Origin: Aradus depressus
Lineage: Eukaryota; Arthropoda; Insecta; Hemiptera; Aradidae
Reading direction: 5' to 3'
Assembly: GCA_963662175.1 (NCBI GenBank)
Contig: OY759216.1
Span: forward strand, 31,947,087 to 32,011,086
Length of the DNA: 64,000 bases
The translations under genes were made by a program, and so were the position numbers. This document shows positions 10,568 to 22,659 of the stretch, one piece after another; position 1 is the stretch's first letter, and every line of letters starts with the position of its first letter. The notes under the pieces were generated by a model. The model was not told the DNA's origin, searched no databases, and saw only the letters and a list, made by a program, of their open reading frames with translations.

Positions 10568-10654
10568 TTATCTGTATCGGTGGGACATTTACTAAAATTG
10601 TAACGATACAGAGCAGATTAGCATGGCCCCAACTCAAGAATGACACGCAAAATC
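10568..10654 (+). pseudogene. U6 snRNA-like pseudogene
   Basis: The run ACTAAAATTGTAACGATACA, then GAGCAGATTAGCATGGCCCC, then GAATGACACGCAAAATC matches the middle and 3' part of U6, the spliceosomal catalytic RNA. The AGC triad is kept. The ACAGAGA box, which pairs with the 5' splice site, reads ACAGAGC. The 5' stem-loop is degraded and the last ~20 bases and the T-run terminator are lost (AAATCAAACC instead of AAATCGTGAAG). A TATATCATA at about 10537 sits near the usual TATA distance, but this may be chance. It is probably a retrocopied or decayed pseudogene. Confidence 0.85.
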
Positions 10655-10689
10655 AAACCTAATTACTATTGAAAATTTCTGGAAGACCG

Positions 10690-10815
10690 AATGAGTTTTT
10701 CCATCCACTTAACATATAAAATTTCGTGTAGATTCATTACATCGGCAGTTATTGAAGTTTTTGTGTTGATCCTCGCCCCTTCCCATTGGGGAATTTAGCT
10801 AAAAATCAATATGGC
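10690..10815. repeat. Family C fragment
   Basis: The order AAAATTTCGTGTAGATTCATTAC, CGGCAGTTATTGAAG, CCCCTTCCC and CAATATGGCGTCCTTATGGG matches the inverted order of family C at 22.7, 34.9 and 55.5 kb. Confidence 0.45.
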
Positions 10816-10955
10816 GTCCTTATGGGATTCACAGATCGTGTCGTTGCATTTATTATATGGAGAGTTATCTTCTTCACAGACACTCTCACACAATCATAAA
10901 ATACATTTATTTTGTTTATTTATATATTTTTTATTCCTTCTAAAAAAATTCAGTG

Positions 10956-11125
10956 TAACTAAATCCAGAATTTGAGAAATTAGACCGATTCTCCACTAAA
11001 TCCATCAAAGAAGAGGGAGGGTAATGAGGCAAGTCGGAAAATAATAATAATATTCATTTACATTAAACCATAATAACATGGTAATTGGTTAAATCATATA
11101 ATTTCATGCATTAAAATATATTAAA
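10956..11125. repeat. RepA copy 3
   Basis: The longest match to 8085-8230, from AATCCAGAATTTGA to TAATTGGTTA, again followed by a minus-strand SINE-1. Confidence 0.7.
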
Positions 11126-11131
11126 ATAGCT

Positions 11132-11423
11132 ATTGTGACTCAACCCCAGGCTTTAACTACAAGGTCATATCGTCTACGACCAGAGCGCTCTTTCGTCACT
11201 CTGCGGGAGTCCTAAATTTTGTCTACCCTAAATTTTCGTTCACCTAGAGTAGGGGGTCTTTAACAAGTACCTGACATCGTAAAGGCTCGGAACCATCGCT
11301 TAACGACCCATCCGAAGGGCGGCGTGTTTTAGTTTATTTTACCTCTCGGATAAAACTAAAGGCCTCGGCCGGGTTACGAACCCGCGATCTTTAGCTCAGT
11401 AAGCAAGCACGCATACCACTGAT
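11132..11423 (-). mobile_element. SINE-1, minus strand, head truncated
   Basis: It has the tail block (GACTCAACCCCAGGC) and the body. It stops in the tRNA-like head after CATACCACTGA, so the 5' end is missing. Confidence 0.8.
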
Positions 11424-11795
11424 TATGTAAGCTTGTCAGTATGTGTGACAGTAGAGTAGAATGTTGTCTTATAAACGGGAGACATTATAAGTCTGAGCCA
11501 AAACCCTGGAGAGCTGTGTCTTGAGATCCCAGGAGGGTCGGGGATGAACGAGATATGCAAATGGTGGCGGCGGCAGAAGAGCCGCATTAGAATCACCCTA
11601 ATCTGGATCGTATGTGACTCGGGAACGTTAGCTGAGGCTCCCTCGGGAACTATCGGCAACTCCACCTTCGGGAAATACCTCAGCATCCTCAACTTTATCT
11701 TCTACCCGATCCAATTTAATTTAATAACATCACTCCTTTCTGAATTTATTCATAGGCAATTAATTAATTAAAGAAAAATTATTTAAAAAAATATT
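11424..11795. other. Unassigned sequence
   Basis: Overlapping short open frames occur on both strands at about 11423-11770, but neither shows a motif. Possibly unique host DNA. Confidence 0.3.
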
Positions 11796-12048
11796 TATGA
11801 TGGGACCTTAACATAATTTTTTTGATACCAACCACTCCAGTACAGCTAACTCTTTCTCCACCTTCCCCCTCTCAAATTCATTTCCTACTGGCATTACTGG
11901 GTATATTAAAGTTTGTTGGAGTCAGTGGTTTTTTTGTTTCATCCTACAGCGAGTTCTGAGAGTGACTTTCTTAACCATGTAATGCCAATAAGAAATTAAT
12001 TTGAGAGAGTGGAGTGGAAGGGAGATTGTTCTGATTTCCAGCAAACAG
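11795..12048. repeat. Family B foldback element, copy
   Basis: CCCTCTCAAATTCATTTCCTACTGGCATTACTGGG near the left is matched in inverted form by ATGCCAATAAGAAATTAATTTGAGAGAG near the right. Confidence 0.6.
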
Positions 12049-12197
12049 GGCTAAGAACCATCTCGCAAATACCAGCTTTTAAAAAGGAAAAACCGCTTTG
12101 AAATCGGTTCAGCCGTCTTGGAGCTACGATACCACAGACAGACACAGACAAAGGCTTCAAACTTATAACACCCCTCCTTTTGCGTCGGGGGTTAAAA
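12049..12197 (+). mobile_element. RTE-like 3' tail, copy 1 (partial)
   Basis: The run CTAAGAACCATCTCGCAAAT, AAATCGGTTCAGCCG, CAGACAGACACAGACAAAGG and TTTGCGTCGGGGGTTAAAAA is shared with copies at 48.3, 57.8 and 62.4 kb. The 'ATCGGTTCAGCCG' block with ACAGACA repeats is typical of 3' UTRs of arthropod RTE-type LINEs and SINEs derived from them. That assignment is inference. Confidence 0.6.
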
Positions 12198-12224
12198 ATT
12201 GATTGCTATGAGTTACAATAATTA

Positions 12225-12560
12225 CTTTCAACTATTTCCAACAGAAATGTGTTCCTTCAAAAAATCGTATTTTATTTGAAATATGTCTTTTAGTTTTCTA
12301 TACAAATTTTTATTAGTATTAGGCCCTAAAGTAAAGTAGTCTCAGTTTCGTCTGATATCTAGCAAAGTCCAAACAGTTCTAAGTAAGAACACATGACTTC
12401 TTCATATCCAATTCTTCATATCAAACTCCATTGTTATAATCTTTTCCGAGTTAGAGCGGTCACAAAGTTCAGATCACAGACAGATCATCGCGAAAATGGT
12501 GAAAACATGTTGAGGAGACATTGAAACGTGAAATTCCGTTGAAAACTCGATCTTGGATAT
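12225..12560 (-). repeat. Family A copy, minus strand
   Basis: It has TCAGATCACAGACAGATCATCGCG, AAAATGGTGAAAACATG and GAAAACTCGATCTTGGATAT in the inverted order of the plus-strand copy at 10.1 kb. Confidence 0.55.
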
Positions 12561-12619
12561 TCCTGTTTCCCCGGGCTTTTTGTTGTCCTTCCAAAATAAA
12601 TAAATATTATAATAATTTG

Positions 12620-13640
12620 CTATAAGAAGGCAGTTTGTAGACATCGGTAACTTTCAAGAACAATAATAACAGAAAGCATTACAAATATGATGAAAAGAAA
12701 AAAAGATTTTTTACAACTCTATAAAGTCATTACGCAAAGAAAGAGGGCAAGACAGAAAGTTGTATTGAAGACGTTAATAAAACGTTTAAGAAAACTGTAG
12801 TCAGGAATAAACGAGTTTTTTTTTCTCCTTGGGTCGCCGATTAAACTCAACTCTGGATGGAGACTTGGAATCTGTTTAAACATTTCAACTGGGGGGGATG
12901 TAAAAGTAGTTAAGGAGGAGAAGATTTGTCAACGGAATGGAAGGAAAAGTTGGCTAAACGGGAACTGATACCCGGGGGGGAGCCAGCGATCCACGGGGCA
13001 TTAAAGTCGAATTAGTCGTTGGAACTGTTTTGGCACTTGGTCGGGGGCTGTGTGACGTGGGAATGGAAACAGGCGGTAACCGATGGCCCCCTCCACATCT
13101 CCTACAAACACAATCGGGGGGAAGGTTCAGACAAATTGAGAGTTTTAGAAGTTGCCATCCACCCTCCAAAACGCAAGAAAAGAGGGATGTGGTCCAATTA
13201 GGTGGAATCATTTGTCACCCATCACAACTCCTCCTTTCTGTACCTGAGGTCTGCGGAGACCGTTAGACACGCCTCATTTCCAGAAGAACTCCCCGACAAC
13301 TGCACCCTCGGGAAGGAAAAGAGTGGAAAACTAGTTAACAAGAGTCGGGTTTATGGGAGTAATCAGCCAAAGGGCACCCACCGCTTTGTTCTACAAGCCT
13401 CAAGCCTTAAAGCTTGCCTTGATCAAATGAAAAACTTTAGTAGCCACACACTTTGCTACCTACACACTTGTTCTCTCCAGATTTTTAACCGGCGAATAGT
13501 AACGTTATGTTAACACGTCAGTACTATCTACGTTGATAAGTTTACCACTAGTGCAGCGTGGAGCTAAAGTCTGTAATAACGTTGAACAAGGACAAATAAC
13601 TGACATTTATTTTTATATATTTTCGGACGCATGAAGGTTA
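12620..13640. other. Unassigned, partly GC-rich sequence
   Basis: From about 12940 to 13340 GC content rises and several overlapping open frames of 60-103 codons appear in all directions, as happens by chance in GC-rich DNA. No protein motif was recognised. It matches no repeat family in the window, so it may be a host regulatory or unannotated exon region. Confidence 0.3.
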
Positions 13641-14714
13641 TATTATTTTTTACATAAATTAGAAAACATATTATCGTAAAGTGAATTAGTTCCCGATAAT
13701 CCCAACCTCGCTCCTCTTAGCCTAGTGACTGCGGGCGTGGTTCGGCCGAAGCTCGTCCACGGATTTGCGAAGCCACCTCCACCAGATAGGATATTCTTCT
13801 TCAGCACTCTCCTCCGTCTGGTACCCTTCAAATGTCAGTAATTTAGCTTTCATGGTAGAGTTGCCATTTAACCAGAGCCTCTTTTACGTTCTTCGACACG
13901 TCTAGCTTCAACAGATCCAGTTCTGTCCTTGATCTTCTCCCGAGTAATAATACAAATCATTCGTTTTGTGACGAATTGCGGTACAATAAATCCTGGAGAC
14001 CGTAGATTCATTCCAGCTTTGCAAGATACGGTAATGAGCTCCTTAGAAGTCCTGACGGCCCGTAATGATTCATAAAGGCCATTAGTTTTTGTATGGTTAC
14101 GTTTGACTTGATATGTGCAACGTCTCGCTCCTCAGAATTAATTTGAAACAAGTTCGAAACGAGGTAAAATTATTAGCAACGCTTATTGTTTTTGATGACG
14201 TCGTTGATCCTATGGGCGTTATATATGTGCTTCCTTCTCTTGTCTTCTCTGGATCTGTATCAAGGCTTTCTTGAAGGACCTAGGCACTCAGCTCCAGATA
14301 TCTTCGTGTTTCATTATTACTGTATCGATGTAGTAAGTAAGACAGGCTGCACCCTGCAAGTAACGTCTGAGAAGTGTGAACACCGAAAAACAAAAAAATC
14401 CTAGAAGCAATATAAAATCTCACTAATAAGAACTTAAGTCGCCCCGGGACATTACACTTTGATTTAATTGTCTATTGATAAAGTGGGCGCTCCTCTCCGG
14501 TACTGAGCAGCCCAACCATATCCGAGGTTAGACTAATCTTCGGTCAAATGATTTATTTTATATGTACTAATTGTAATTGTCCTTGAGTTTATAACGCATA
14601 GCTTATTTGTTCCTGATTTTTCATCAAAAAAGGGATGCGGTAGATCTCAAATAGGACCAGCTAATTAACCTTCAGCTCATGTTATAGGGGACCAGAGGCG
14701 AGGACCGAAGAGGT
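13640..14714. other. Unassigned sequence
   Basis: A GC-richer patch (13690-13850) and otherwise AT-rich DNA. No gene recognised. Confidence 0.3.
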
Positions 14715-14870
14715 GCTGAGACCAATGGGATTTTTCCTACTCCCACTACCACACAGCAAGAACCAATCATATACGACGTCAAGTGATCTTCTCAACCAAT
14801 AACAACCCTAAGTGACTATCGTGCCAAATCTCTTCACTCGCTCATCAAACATTTATAAGCTTTTTTTAAT
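14715..14870 (+). promoter_or_regulatory. Promoter-like cluster: three CCAAT boxes, CRE-like site, TATA-like box
   Basis: CCAAT occurs in the same orientation at 14722-14726, 14763-14767 and 14796-14800, with spacings of 41 and 33 bases. GACGTCA, a CRE/ATF-type core, is at 14775-14781. ATTTATAAGC, TATA-like, lies at about 14850-14860. Ordered CCAAT arrays near a TATA box are typical of NF-Y-controlled promoters. The transcript start and the gene are not identified; the sequence to the right is an AT desert. Confidence 0.3.
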
Positions 14871-17800
14871 ATAATTTTTTTTTTTTTTTTTGGTTCTCAA
14901 ATTAGAATATAACATTACAAATCGGAATTATGATTTTGAAAAGCACCAACGAAAGTTGCAAAATTAGCACTTTGAGAATCACGAAAAATCTTCTTTCCTT
15001 GAGTTAAAAAATAAATAAACAATCACTTCAAGCAAAACGTCATAAAAATTGATGCTTGATGATAGAGAAAAAAATTCTCCTTTTGTTCAAGAACTTCTTA
15101 AAATTAGAATCCTGAATAATTTAATTGAACTATAAATGAAAAATTTTGAACTGTAGATCTTGTTTATCGTGGACTCTTCCATTGCCTATTTACATATCTT
15201 TTAAAGTTTTAAAAATACAAAAAAAAAAAAAAGTACTTTTTAGTATATTCTATAGGAATTATCCCATTTTCAGTATCACTATTTGTATTGTATATAAAAT
15301 AGTTTATACTATTAATTTTATTTCGGACCCTTGGAAGGCTGTGTTTGTTACTAGTCCATTATAAGTATGTAATTTAGTTAATTAAATGCTCATGTAATAT
15401 AATTTTTCATAATTTTAAATTAAGTATGATTAATTCTTATTTTTTATTAGATTTGTCTTAGTTGTATTTTGTTTTTTGATAATATATTTGTTGGTTTATT
15501 TATTGTACAATCAGTATCACGTGCACTGTTCTCACTAATTGTGAATCTATAATTATTGTGTATATCATATCTTATTCGTATACCAAAGTAGCAAGAGCGT
15601 TTGACTCTCAAATAACTACAACCAAATTATCCCTAGGCTGTCCAACGTGTCATAGGTCAGAGGCGTTGAATTTATTCGACCTAAATATTGGTTCATACTT
15701 CAATATTTTGTAAAATATATGTATATATATAATAATAATAAATAAGTGTATGATCTAAGACAGCGATTCCCCAACTTGGTACGTTTACCGCAGAAACCTT
15801 TCAATTAACTTCCTGAGCAAGTAGCGAAGGTGAATTTATGGTAATCGGTCACAAATTCTATGTTGACTTTTCACCTGAATTTCATGTTTTCCGTCCCTCT
15901 GAATCCATGAACGAAGAAAAAAACAGGTGAGTCTATGTGTTTTCAAACATAAAACCCAGCAGCCACTTACATATAGCCCTGTAAAATTATTTTTTAAATT
16001 GATATTCATTATTATTTTTGTTGCCATCCCAGATTGTTTTGTATCGTTGCTGGGTTGCTATCTCACGCCACTCACGACTACTTGTATGTTTTTTTCCCCC
16101 GTATGGTTGCTGGTTGCTGCATTTTCACGAATGTTGCGACGTTTCTTTTGAAAGTCAAACATTGTAACTATAGATTCAACATTCACCATATTTTTTAAAC
16201 ATTTTTAGGTTTAGGTATTTTCTAATCAGTGCAATAATAATAATATGTATACCAGGTTTTTGTATTTTTAGAAAGGCTGCGCTTCTCAATTTTTTTATTT
16301 AAAAAAATCAAAAACCTTATGTTATGGGTCGTGTTTGTCTGTATGGACAGCCTTAGCTCCCATATAATATATTGTAAATTGAAATATGTCTTTGTCTGAG
16401 CTATATTCCTAACATTTTTTTTTTTTTTTTCCGAGGGCTGATTGTGTCACCGCGGCCAGAGTAGGCCTATTGTGTGCATATACCGAGCATAGTGAGAAAT
16501 TCCCAGAAATATCTACAAAAGTTAAAATTTTCTTGCTAATAGTAAGATATCAAATTGAAGAATTCTGAGCTATGAGTTCTTAACGGTAATACATTTTTGA
16601 AAATTATATATATAAAAAGTTGCAATTGATGCAAAAAAGTTGAATAAAATAATCTTTATCTTATCTTTTATGATGTGATCATTCGAAATTCGTTTTGCGA
16701 ATTTTCGGTTAAATTGGATCTGGGGAAAGGGGACTTTTTTAACAGTTTGGCAAAATATTTATCTACAGTAGCAAATCATATGAAAGGGGATTCCAAATTA
16801 GTAGCAAAAAAATTGTGTTTATAATTTTGGAGTTCCTACAGAAGGGTTTTAGAATCTGAAGCTTGCCCCCTCCACCCCATTTAAATTGTAAATTATAAAT
16901 TGTAAAAATTGGAACAAAATTCATGAATACATATAGTGTTATGAGATAGCCTGGATATCCGATTTGATATCACTCATAAGAGGACTTTGAATTGAAACAT
17001 TCACCTTCACTTTTAGGTTGTGTAAAGAGATTCGGAATTTATAATAATATACATTTTCCACAGAGTTAATATTTTTCCCTCAATTTACAGTCTAGCAATT
17101 AGAGGTTTGGGGAAGATTTCCCATCATCAGTATATTTAGTTTATTTGATGATATTTATTGTAAACTATTATTGATCATAATATTCTTTATGCAGAACATA
17201 TTTTGCTAGCCGACCAGCAAAAAAACTAATGATGTTGTAAAAACCAAAAATAAATTGGGAGAATAATAAAGCTGTGAAAATATATATTATTATAGTTAGT
17301 AACTAACTACGTATTATTATATATTCACCTTATAATATTGGTTAGCCTTCACCTGGTAGGATATTACCAGGCACTTATTCTTTGCCTAACCTTCAGTTAG
17401 AAGGAGTATTTCAACTAACTTTTAGTTGGTGTTAAATACAATTGGAAGGATTCTAAAATTGTCAGGATCGCAACTGACAGTCGATTAACGGAACTAATTG
17501 AGAACATATACATTTCCGATAATCAAACATTCATATAATTGAACTTCTATTTTTAAAAAATTAAGGAAAAATAAGATTTTATTGGCAGATCTTCCGAGAT
17601 TTCTCAGAAGTTAGTTTTCTGATTTTTCAAGATTTTTTATTGTGTAGCATGGGATAATTTGAGACGGGAACTAATTTTTCTGTAGCTCAAATACAATTTC
17701 ATTTTGCATACAAGAGACAATTATTTTGATCTACAGCTCATATTGTTTAATTGATAATCATTATTATTTTAACTACTGTTATTGTATGGCAAGCTACAAG

Positions 17801-19035
17801 CGGTAAGCTTGTTACCAGTTTACAGACTGTCTTTCGATTAAGGGTTATGCATGTTCATTTTCAACACACAATATGAAAAATATATTTCTTATGTTTATTC
17901 TTTTGATATTTGAGTTTGACAAATTTTCTTTGTATATTATTAATTGTTAGCAACTGTATACATATTTGATACAGAACACTTCATCTTGAAAGTAACTAGA
18001 AAAGAAATAATTAACAAAAACATCCTGTACAAATAGTTCTTTACCTATTTCATATTGTCTTTTAAGAGCCCATATATATATTTAAATGAGAACAAAAAAC
18101 TGATGAAAATGATTTTCTTACATTTTCGCAATGATTAATTATTGCAATTAAAGAAAAAATGTTTAATATAATATTGTTGAATAATCAATGAAGTAAGCTC
18201 CTTGTCTGCCAAATCTACGTTTTATTCTTCCTCACAATAATTATGCAAATATATATCTATTCTAAATCAATTTTTGAATCAATAACACTTTCAAAGAAAT
18301 CTGAAAATAACAAAACTCAAATATTGCGACTCGATACGATCTCAAATAATATTAACTTAAATAATATTAATACGATGCCCAAAGTATTCCCCTTATAAAC
18401 ATTAGTGTGTGTATATACAATGATAATAATTAATATGTGACCCTATTTAGATCTTCACTTTAGTTTAGATAAAAAAAAAAAATACTGTATGAAAAATTGT
18501 AATATGTATTTAAGAAAAAAAATTGTTATATTCTTTGTTTATAGAAATATGTAAATTATTTCTTGTTATGTTATATTATTTGTATATAGTGTTTTATTTT
18601 ATGTTGTAGACTTGTTACCAACATCTGTCAGTCAGAATTATGCAGGGAAAAAATTGTCTGTTATAATTAAACAATAAACAAACTATATATATATTATATT
18701 TAACGTATCGATTTTTTCATTTTGTTTCACCTTCATATTTTTTTTTTTTTGTGAATTAATTTATTTAGAGCCTCAATTACAGAAATAATACACATCTCTG
18801 TAGACACCTTATGTACTGTTCTGAAGCTAAAATAATAAATGTAAGTGGAAATGCCCAGAATTTACAAGAACCTTTTAATAACATTTTTTTCTGAGCTTAA
18901 GGTAGAGAATAATTTCTTGGTCTCATAAATGAGGATTTACTTTGTGAAATAATTTCATATGGTGTCCTCTTTCTCTCTTGCCCCCAAAAAAGTAATTACT
19001 TACTTGGTACGATCATGATTCGGTATAGATTTAGT
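14871..19035. other. AT-rich desert
   Basis: About 4 kb of very AT-rich DNA with many poly-A/T runs. No gene, no clear copy of the repeat families and no motif-bearing open frame. The block near 17340-17450 has repeated CTAACTTT/CCTAACCTTCAGTTAG-like sequence that can form small hairpins. Confidence 0.45.
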
Positions 19036-19110
19036 TGTACAGTGAAATCACTCATAAGCGGGCACTCAAGGGGGATTGAAAAATGTCTGCTTTTGAGAAT
19101 GTCATTAAAA
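19036..19110. mobile_element. Possible pogo/Tigger-type terminal fragment
   Basis: TACAGTGAAATCACTCATAAGC at 19038-19059 resembles the TA + CAGTG... ends of pogo/Tigger DNA transposons. The other end is not found. Low confidence. Confidence 0.25.
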
Positions 19111-19150
19111 AAATATGACATAAAGTTGGTAATAAAAAAAGTACGTATAC

Positions 19151-19551
19151 ATATCGCACCCCCAGTTCAAGACTATCGTAACTCAAAAAAATTCATTTTT
19201 GAGTTATATACATGGTGAGATTCTTCATTGTAAACTCTATACGGTACTATAGTATTGCTACTCAAAATGAAATATTTCACTATTATTATTTACAAAAAAT
19301 AGTATTACATTAATAAATTTCTCCTAAATTGTTTAGTGCAATAGTATCGGATTTTGACTTACGCTAGTCTTGAATTTATGTATCATATGAATGAAGAGCA
19401 AGACTAAAGGTGACATCACCGGGAAGGTGATGTCACGTGAAGAGAAAAAGAGAGATATAGAAAAAGGGAGAAGAAATAAAAATATTAAATCTTGTTTTCC
19501 CACAAACTAGCTTTTTTGAATCACGATAGTCTTGAACTGGGGATGCGATAT
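19151..19551. mobile_element. MITE with ~38-bp inverted ends
   Basis: The left end ATATCGCACCCCCAGTTCAA continuing GACTATCGTAACTCAAAAAA is an inverted match to the right end (19514-19551), with a few substitutions. Internal DNA is noncoding. AT/TA bases flank both ends. Confidence 0.75.
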
Positions 19552-19831
19552 TAGGGAATGGGTTTTCTAAAAGCTGTAAGTAATGAAAATGAAACAAATT
19601 TTACGTAATATATACAGGTATTAGGTATATATAGCTAATAAATAGTATTTAAAGCATTTTTTTCCTAATTTGATTTAGGATTTTTCTTTGATTTGGAAAT
19701 ACCGCACATTTTACGGCTACAAGATAATAAGAAAGGAAAATAGTAACAATAATAGTATAAATATTTACAAAATAATAATTATATACAAAATAACAATAAA
19801 AAAATTAAGTAAGACTAAGTAAAGACAAAAT

Positions 19832-20625
19832 AATTTTTTTTTTTTTGTCTTTTATTTAGAAAGATGCAACTGTTGCTAGGGTGCAACAACCAGCATCCAT
19901 GATGGTAGGTATGGATATGTTGGCGTGAATGGCATGTGAGAGGAAAGCCACCCAGTGGTAGGTCCTCGGGACGAAAATTTATATTAATTAAATAAAAATA
20001 AGAATATTAAAAAAAATATATATATATATAAATAAAAAGGAATTGAAAGACAATTTTGTTGAATGAGTAAGAGAGATGATAAAAGTAAAAGAAACTAATG
20101 TAAAAAATAAAAAATATTAAAAACGAATAGGATTTAAGGTGGCAGGAAGTCGCGGTTCCATCTTCCCTTCAACCTTCGTAGGGGGTTTTGTGGTAAGTGT
20201 TGTGAAGATAAAGTACGTATTTCTGGGTTTGTATGTGTGTAAAGTTTTCTAAAAAACCGTATGTAAGTAGTTTGTATTGTGTCGGGTACTGTGTGTATCA
20301 TAAGATCGTTGAAGTGTTCTGTTGTTTATTTATGGGGGGGCATTGTTTTATCAGTCTGAGGGTTTTTAACTGAAACGCCTGAATTCGTTTGATGTTGGAT
20401 GTTTTTGCTGAACCGTATATCTGTTATCCGTATGTCCCATAATGGTCTAAGTAAGAAAGTGTAACAGTTCCGTTTTTGTGTCATGTCTAATTTTGATCGT
20501 CTGTTTAGAAGTTCGTAGAGTATTTTGAGTCGACGGTTCAGCGTGTTTCGTGTTAAAAATGTTGAACAAATGTTCAGGTCCGAAGATCCTTCGGGACACT
20601 CCCGCATGATTCTGTCCACATTACT
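19832..20625 (-). mobile_element. Jockey-type LINE, 5'-truncated 3' end
   Basis: Minus strand. The C-terminal part of a reverse transcriptase (20134-20619) is followed by a ~290-base 3' UTR ending in AATAAA-like sequence and a poly-A run (poly-T at 19832-19844 on the plus strand). The 5' part of the element is missing, as usual for LINE insertions. Confidence 0.75.
20134..20619 (-). pseudogene. Jockey reverse transcriptase, C-terminal remnant
   Basis: One frame reads NRRLKILYELLNRRSKLD and TFLLRPLW, which matches the post-catalytic region of Jockey reverse transcriptases (L..R.SK..., LRP.W.YG). A frame change near 20420 is needed to continue as YGSAKTSNIKRIQAFQ and LKTLRLI. Another change leads to the classical end of Jockey ORF2: DLMIHTVPDTI, RFFRKLYTHTNP and RRLKGRWNRDFL, then stop at 20134-20136. 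There is no RNase H domain, as in classical Jockey. At least two frameshifts make it a pseudogene. Confidence 0.75.
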
Positions 20626-22010
20626 ACAACTAAATGGGGGTAGAGGTTACTGGGGAGCGGGTGGACTTGCGTACCCTCCGGATGTACCTAGCCTCTAACT
20701 AGCAGTGGAGGCAGACAGAGAGGGAAAGGAGAGCTGAATAGAGGTGAGGGGAGGAACGGGTCACTCACTATCAACGCTCCCAAGACGCCAGTCTTCTAAG
20801 AGGATCGTCTGGGTGGGAACATGTTGACATGTAAAATCTACTCTATAAACAAAATACTATTAAACCTCTCTCAAAGCCACAGATTGTGTATCATATAATT
20901 TAGAGGTTTTAATCTGTTATTCCTCTCCGCGTCCGCTATTGAGAACGTCCTGTATTGAGAATGCTTTTCCACTATAAAGTTATTAAGATTCAACATTTGT
21001 CCGTTATTGGAAGATATCTGTTACTGAGAGATGTGATGTCCATTAAGAGAGATTTCAGGGTACTGTATACCTAGCTAAATGGTGACTACAGAGAGCTCTG
21101 ACAGACAGTGGCCGCTTCATACCTCCAGCGATATCAGGTATCCCTGGATGGATGCTCCCCCTGGACCACATTAATCTCCCCGTCCTCTGTCCTCCGTCCC
21201 GTATTAATCACTTCATTAGCTGTCCGTCTCCCGGGGCTCCTCCCACACCTAGCTTTGCTTTTAGCCCACTCCACTTTTCTCCCCAGGGTCTTCATTCCCC
21301 CGTATTTCTTTCTTTTTTTTTCACTTTTTCCTCTCCGTTTTTTCCCCCCATTTTTTTCCTCGACAGAGACACCTTAGGGATCTCTTCTACATCATTTAGA
21401 CCCAATCTCTAATGGTCCCCTTTACCTCTAAACATCATACTCGGGGAGGAAAATGAAGATGTCTCTAGTTACCACACATTTTTCATAATAACATCTACAT
21501 TTTCCCCATTTTTCCTCCATAATGTTACTCAGCAAATATAATTCACTTCATTTTCACACTAATAAAAGCTGAAATAAGATTTTATGATAAGAAGCATTCA
21601 ACGACTTTCCAGTTTGTTTACTGATATCATTCCAAAAGCTTTAACTACAAATCTTTATACATGAAGTTCAGCATCTGTTTATTTCTTTATTCTGGCATCA
21701 CGAGAAAATGACTGCATCTCTTCCTATTTACAAAACTTGTGGTTCCTGCTGGAATCAGAAAAGAAATACATTTCTACGGTTTTCTATGCACTAGGTGACA
21801 GGGAGAAACCTGGCAGGTTGGTTCGGTCATTTCCGGAGTCTCTCAAGGCACCATTCGTCAGGCCAGAAATCTGTGGAGAAGTCAAGTCGGAATTTTTGTC
21901 GGAAAATTTTGTCTTTCTTTTTAATGTCTGAAGTGTGTAATAAATATTTTTAGTTTTTAAGACTCTTGCGGCATTTTGTTAATTTTGATTTTATTTCAGA
22001 TAGGTATTTA
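20626..22010. other. GC-richer unassigned region
   Basis: From about 20630 to 21430 the DNA is clearly richer in G+C than its surroundings and belongs to none of the repeat families seen. The C/T-rich strand gives low-complexity open frames (about 21108-21412) without motifs. A candidate host regulatory or transcribed region; no function can be named. Confidence 0.3.
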
Positions 22011-22026
22011 ATTTTCATCGTAGGCG

Positions 22027-22323
22027 CTATTTTTTGCATTTTTTTGTAACTACTTCTGTTATAGTTCCTCGCCCTCTCGTGATATCACTCAGTAAGTACC
22101 ATGCCTCATGTATCAAACAGACTTCTGTCGAGATAGTTACCCTCTGTTTGGTGTCTATATTTCCAGCTACCAAATATACTTCGTGACCATTGCCTCTTAC
22201 TGCTCCCAAACTTCTCGCTTCCGGCAAAACAATTGCAAGACTAAGTACACATGTTTGTCCGATTTTCAATGACCATTGGCCAATGTTTGTTTGAGTACAT
22301 TTCCGGTTGTGCAGAGAACAACT
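22027..22323 (-). CDS. Unidentified coding-like fragment, broken at its 5' side by a SINE
   Basis: An open minus-strand frame of about 97 codons has balanced, protein-like composition: CSLHNRKCTQTN, WSLKIGQTCVLSLAIVLPEA, VRGNGHEVYLVAGNIDTKQR, EVCLIHEAWYLL, then a lysine-rich end and a stop near 22030. Just upstream on the same strand AT-rich DNA and a 5'-truncated SINE-1 (22368-22649) begin, so the start is lost or lies in another exon. I do not recognise the family. A host exon, a decayed transposon gene and an old viral insertion are all possible. It stands out against the AT-rich background because the frame is not repeat-derived. Confidence 0.35.
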   Translation of the reverse strand, partial: SCSLHNRKCTQTNIGQWSLKIGQTCVLSLAIVLPEARSLGAVRGNGHEVYLVAGNIDTKQRVTISTEVCLIHEAWYLLSDITRGRGTITEVVTKKCKK

Positions 22324-22367
22324 CAATGAAAGATATATAACACAAAACACACAAAGATATATAACAC

Positions 22368-22649
22368 CCAACCGAGGCCCTTAGTTTATTTTATCTGGGA
22401 GGTAAAATAAACTTAAGCACGCCGTCCTTCGGATGGCCCGTTAAGCGAGGGTCCCGAGCCTGTACGATGTCAGGTACTCGTTAAAGACCCCTACCCTAAG
22501 TGAATAAAAATTTAGGGTAGGCAAAATTTAGGACTCCCACAGTAAAGTCGGGCTCATGTCCACCAGAGTGACGAAAGAGCGCTCTGGTAGTAGGCGGTAT
22601 GACCTCGTAGTTAAAGCCCGGGCATGAGTCATAAAACCTAACCCTAACC
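22368..22649 (+). mobile_element. SINE-1, plus strand, 5'-truncated
   Basis: It starts inside the head (ACCGAGGCCC), lacks the A box, and is otherwise intact up to the CCTAACCCTAACC tail. An 8-bp direct repeat TATAACAC (22360-22367 and 22650-22657) flanks it. Confidence 0.88.
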
Positions 22650-22659
22650 TATAACACAA

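Noticed and set aside
13019..13513. Several overlapping open frames of 60-103 codons
   Set aside because: Present in competing frames on both strands of GC-rich DNA, without motif, start context or splice sites.
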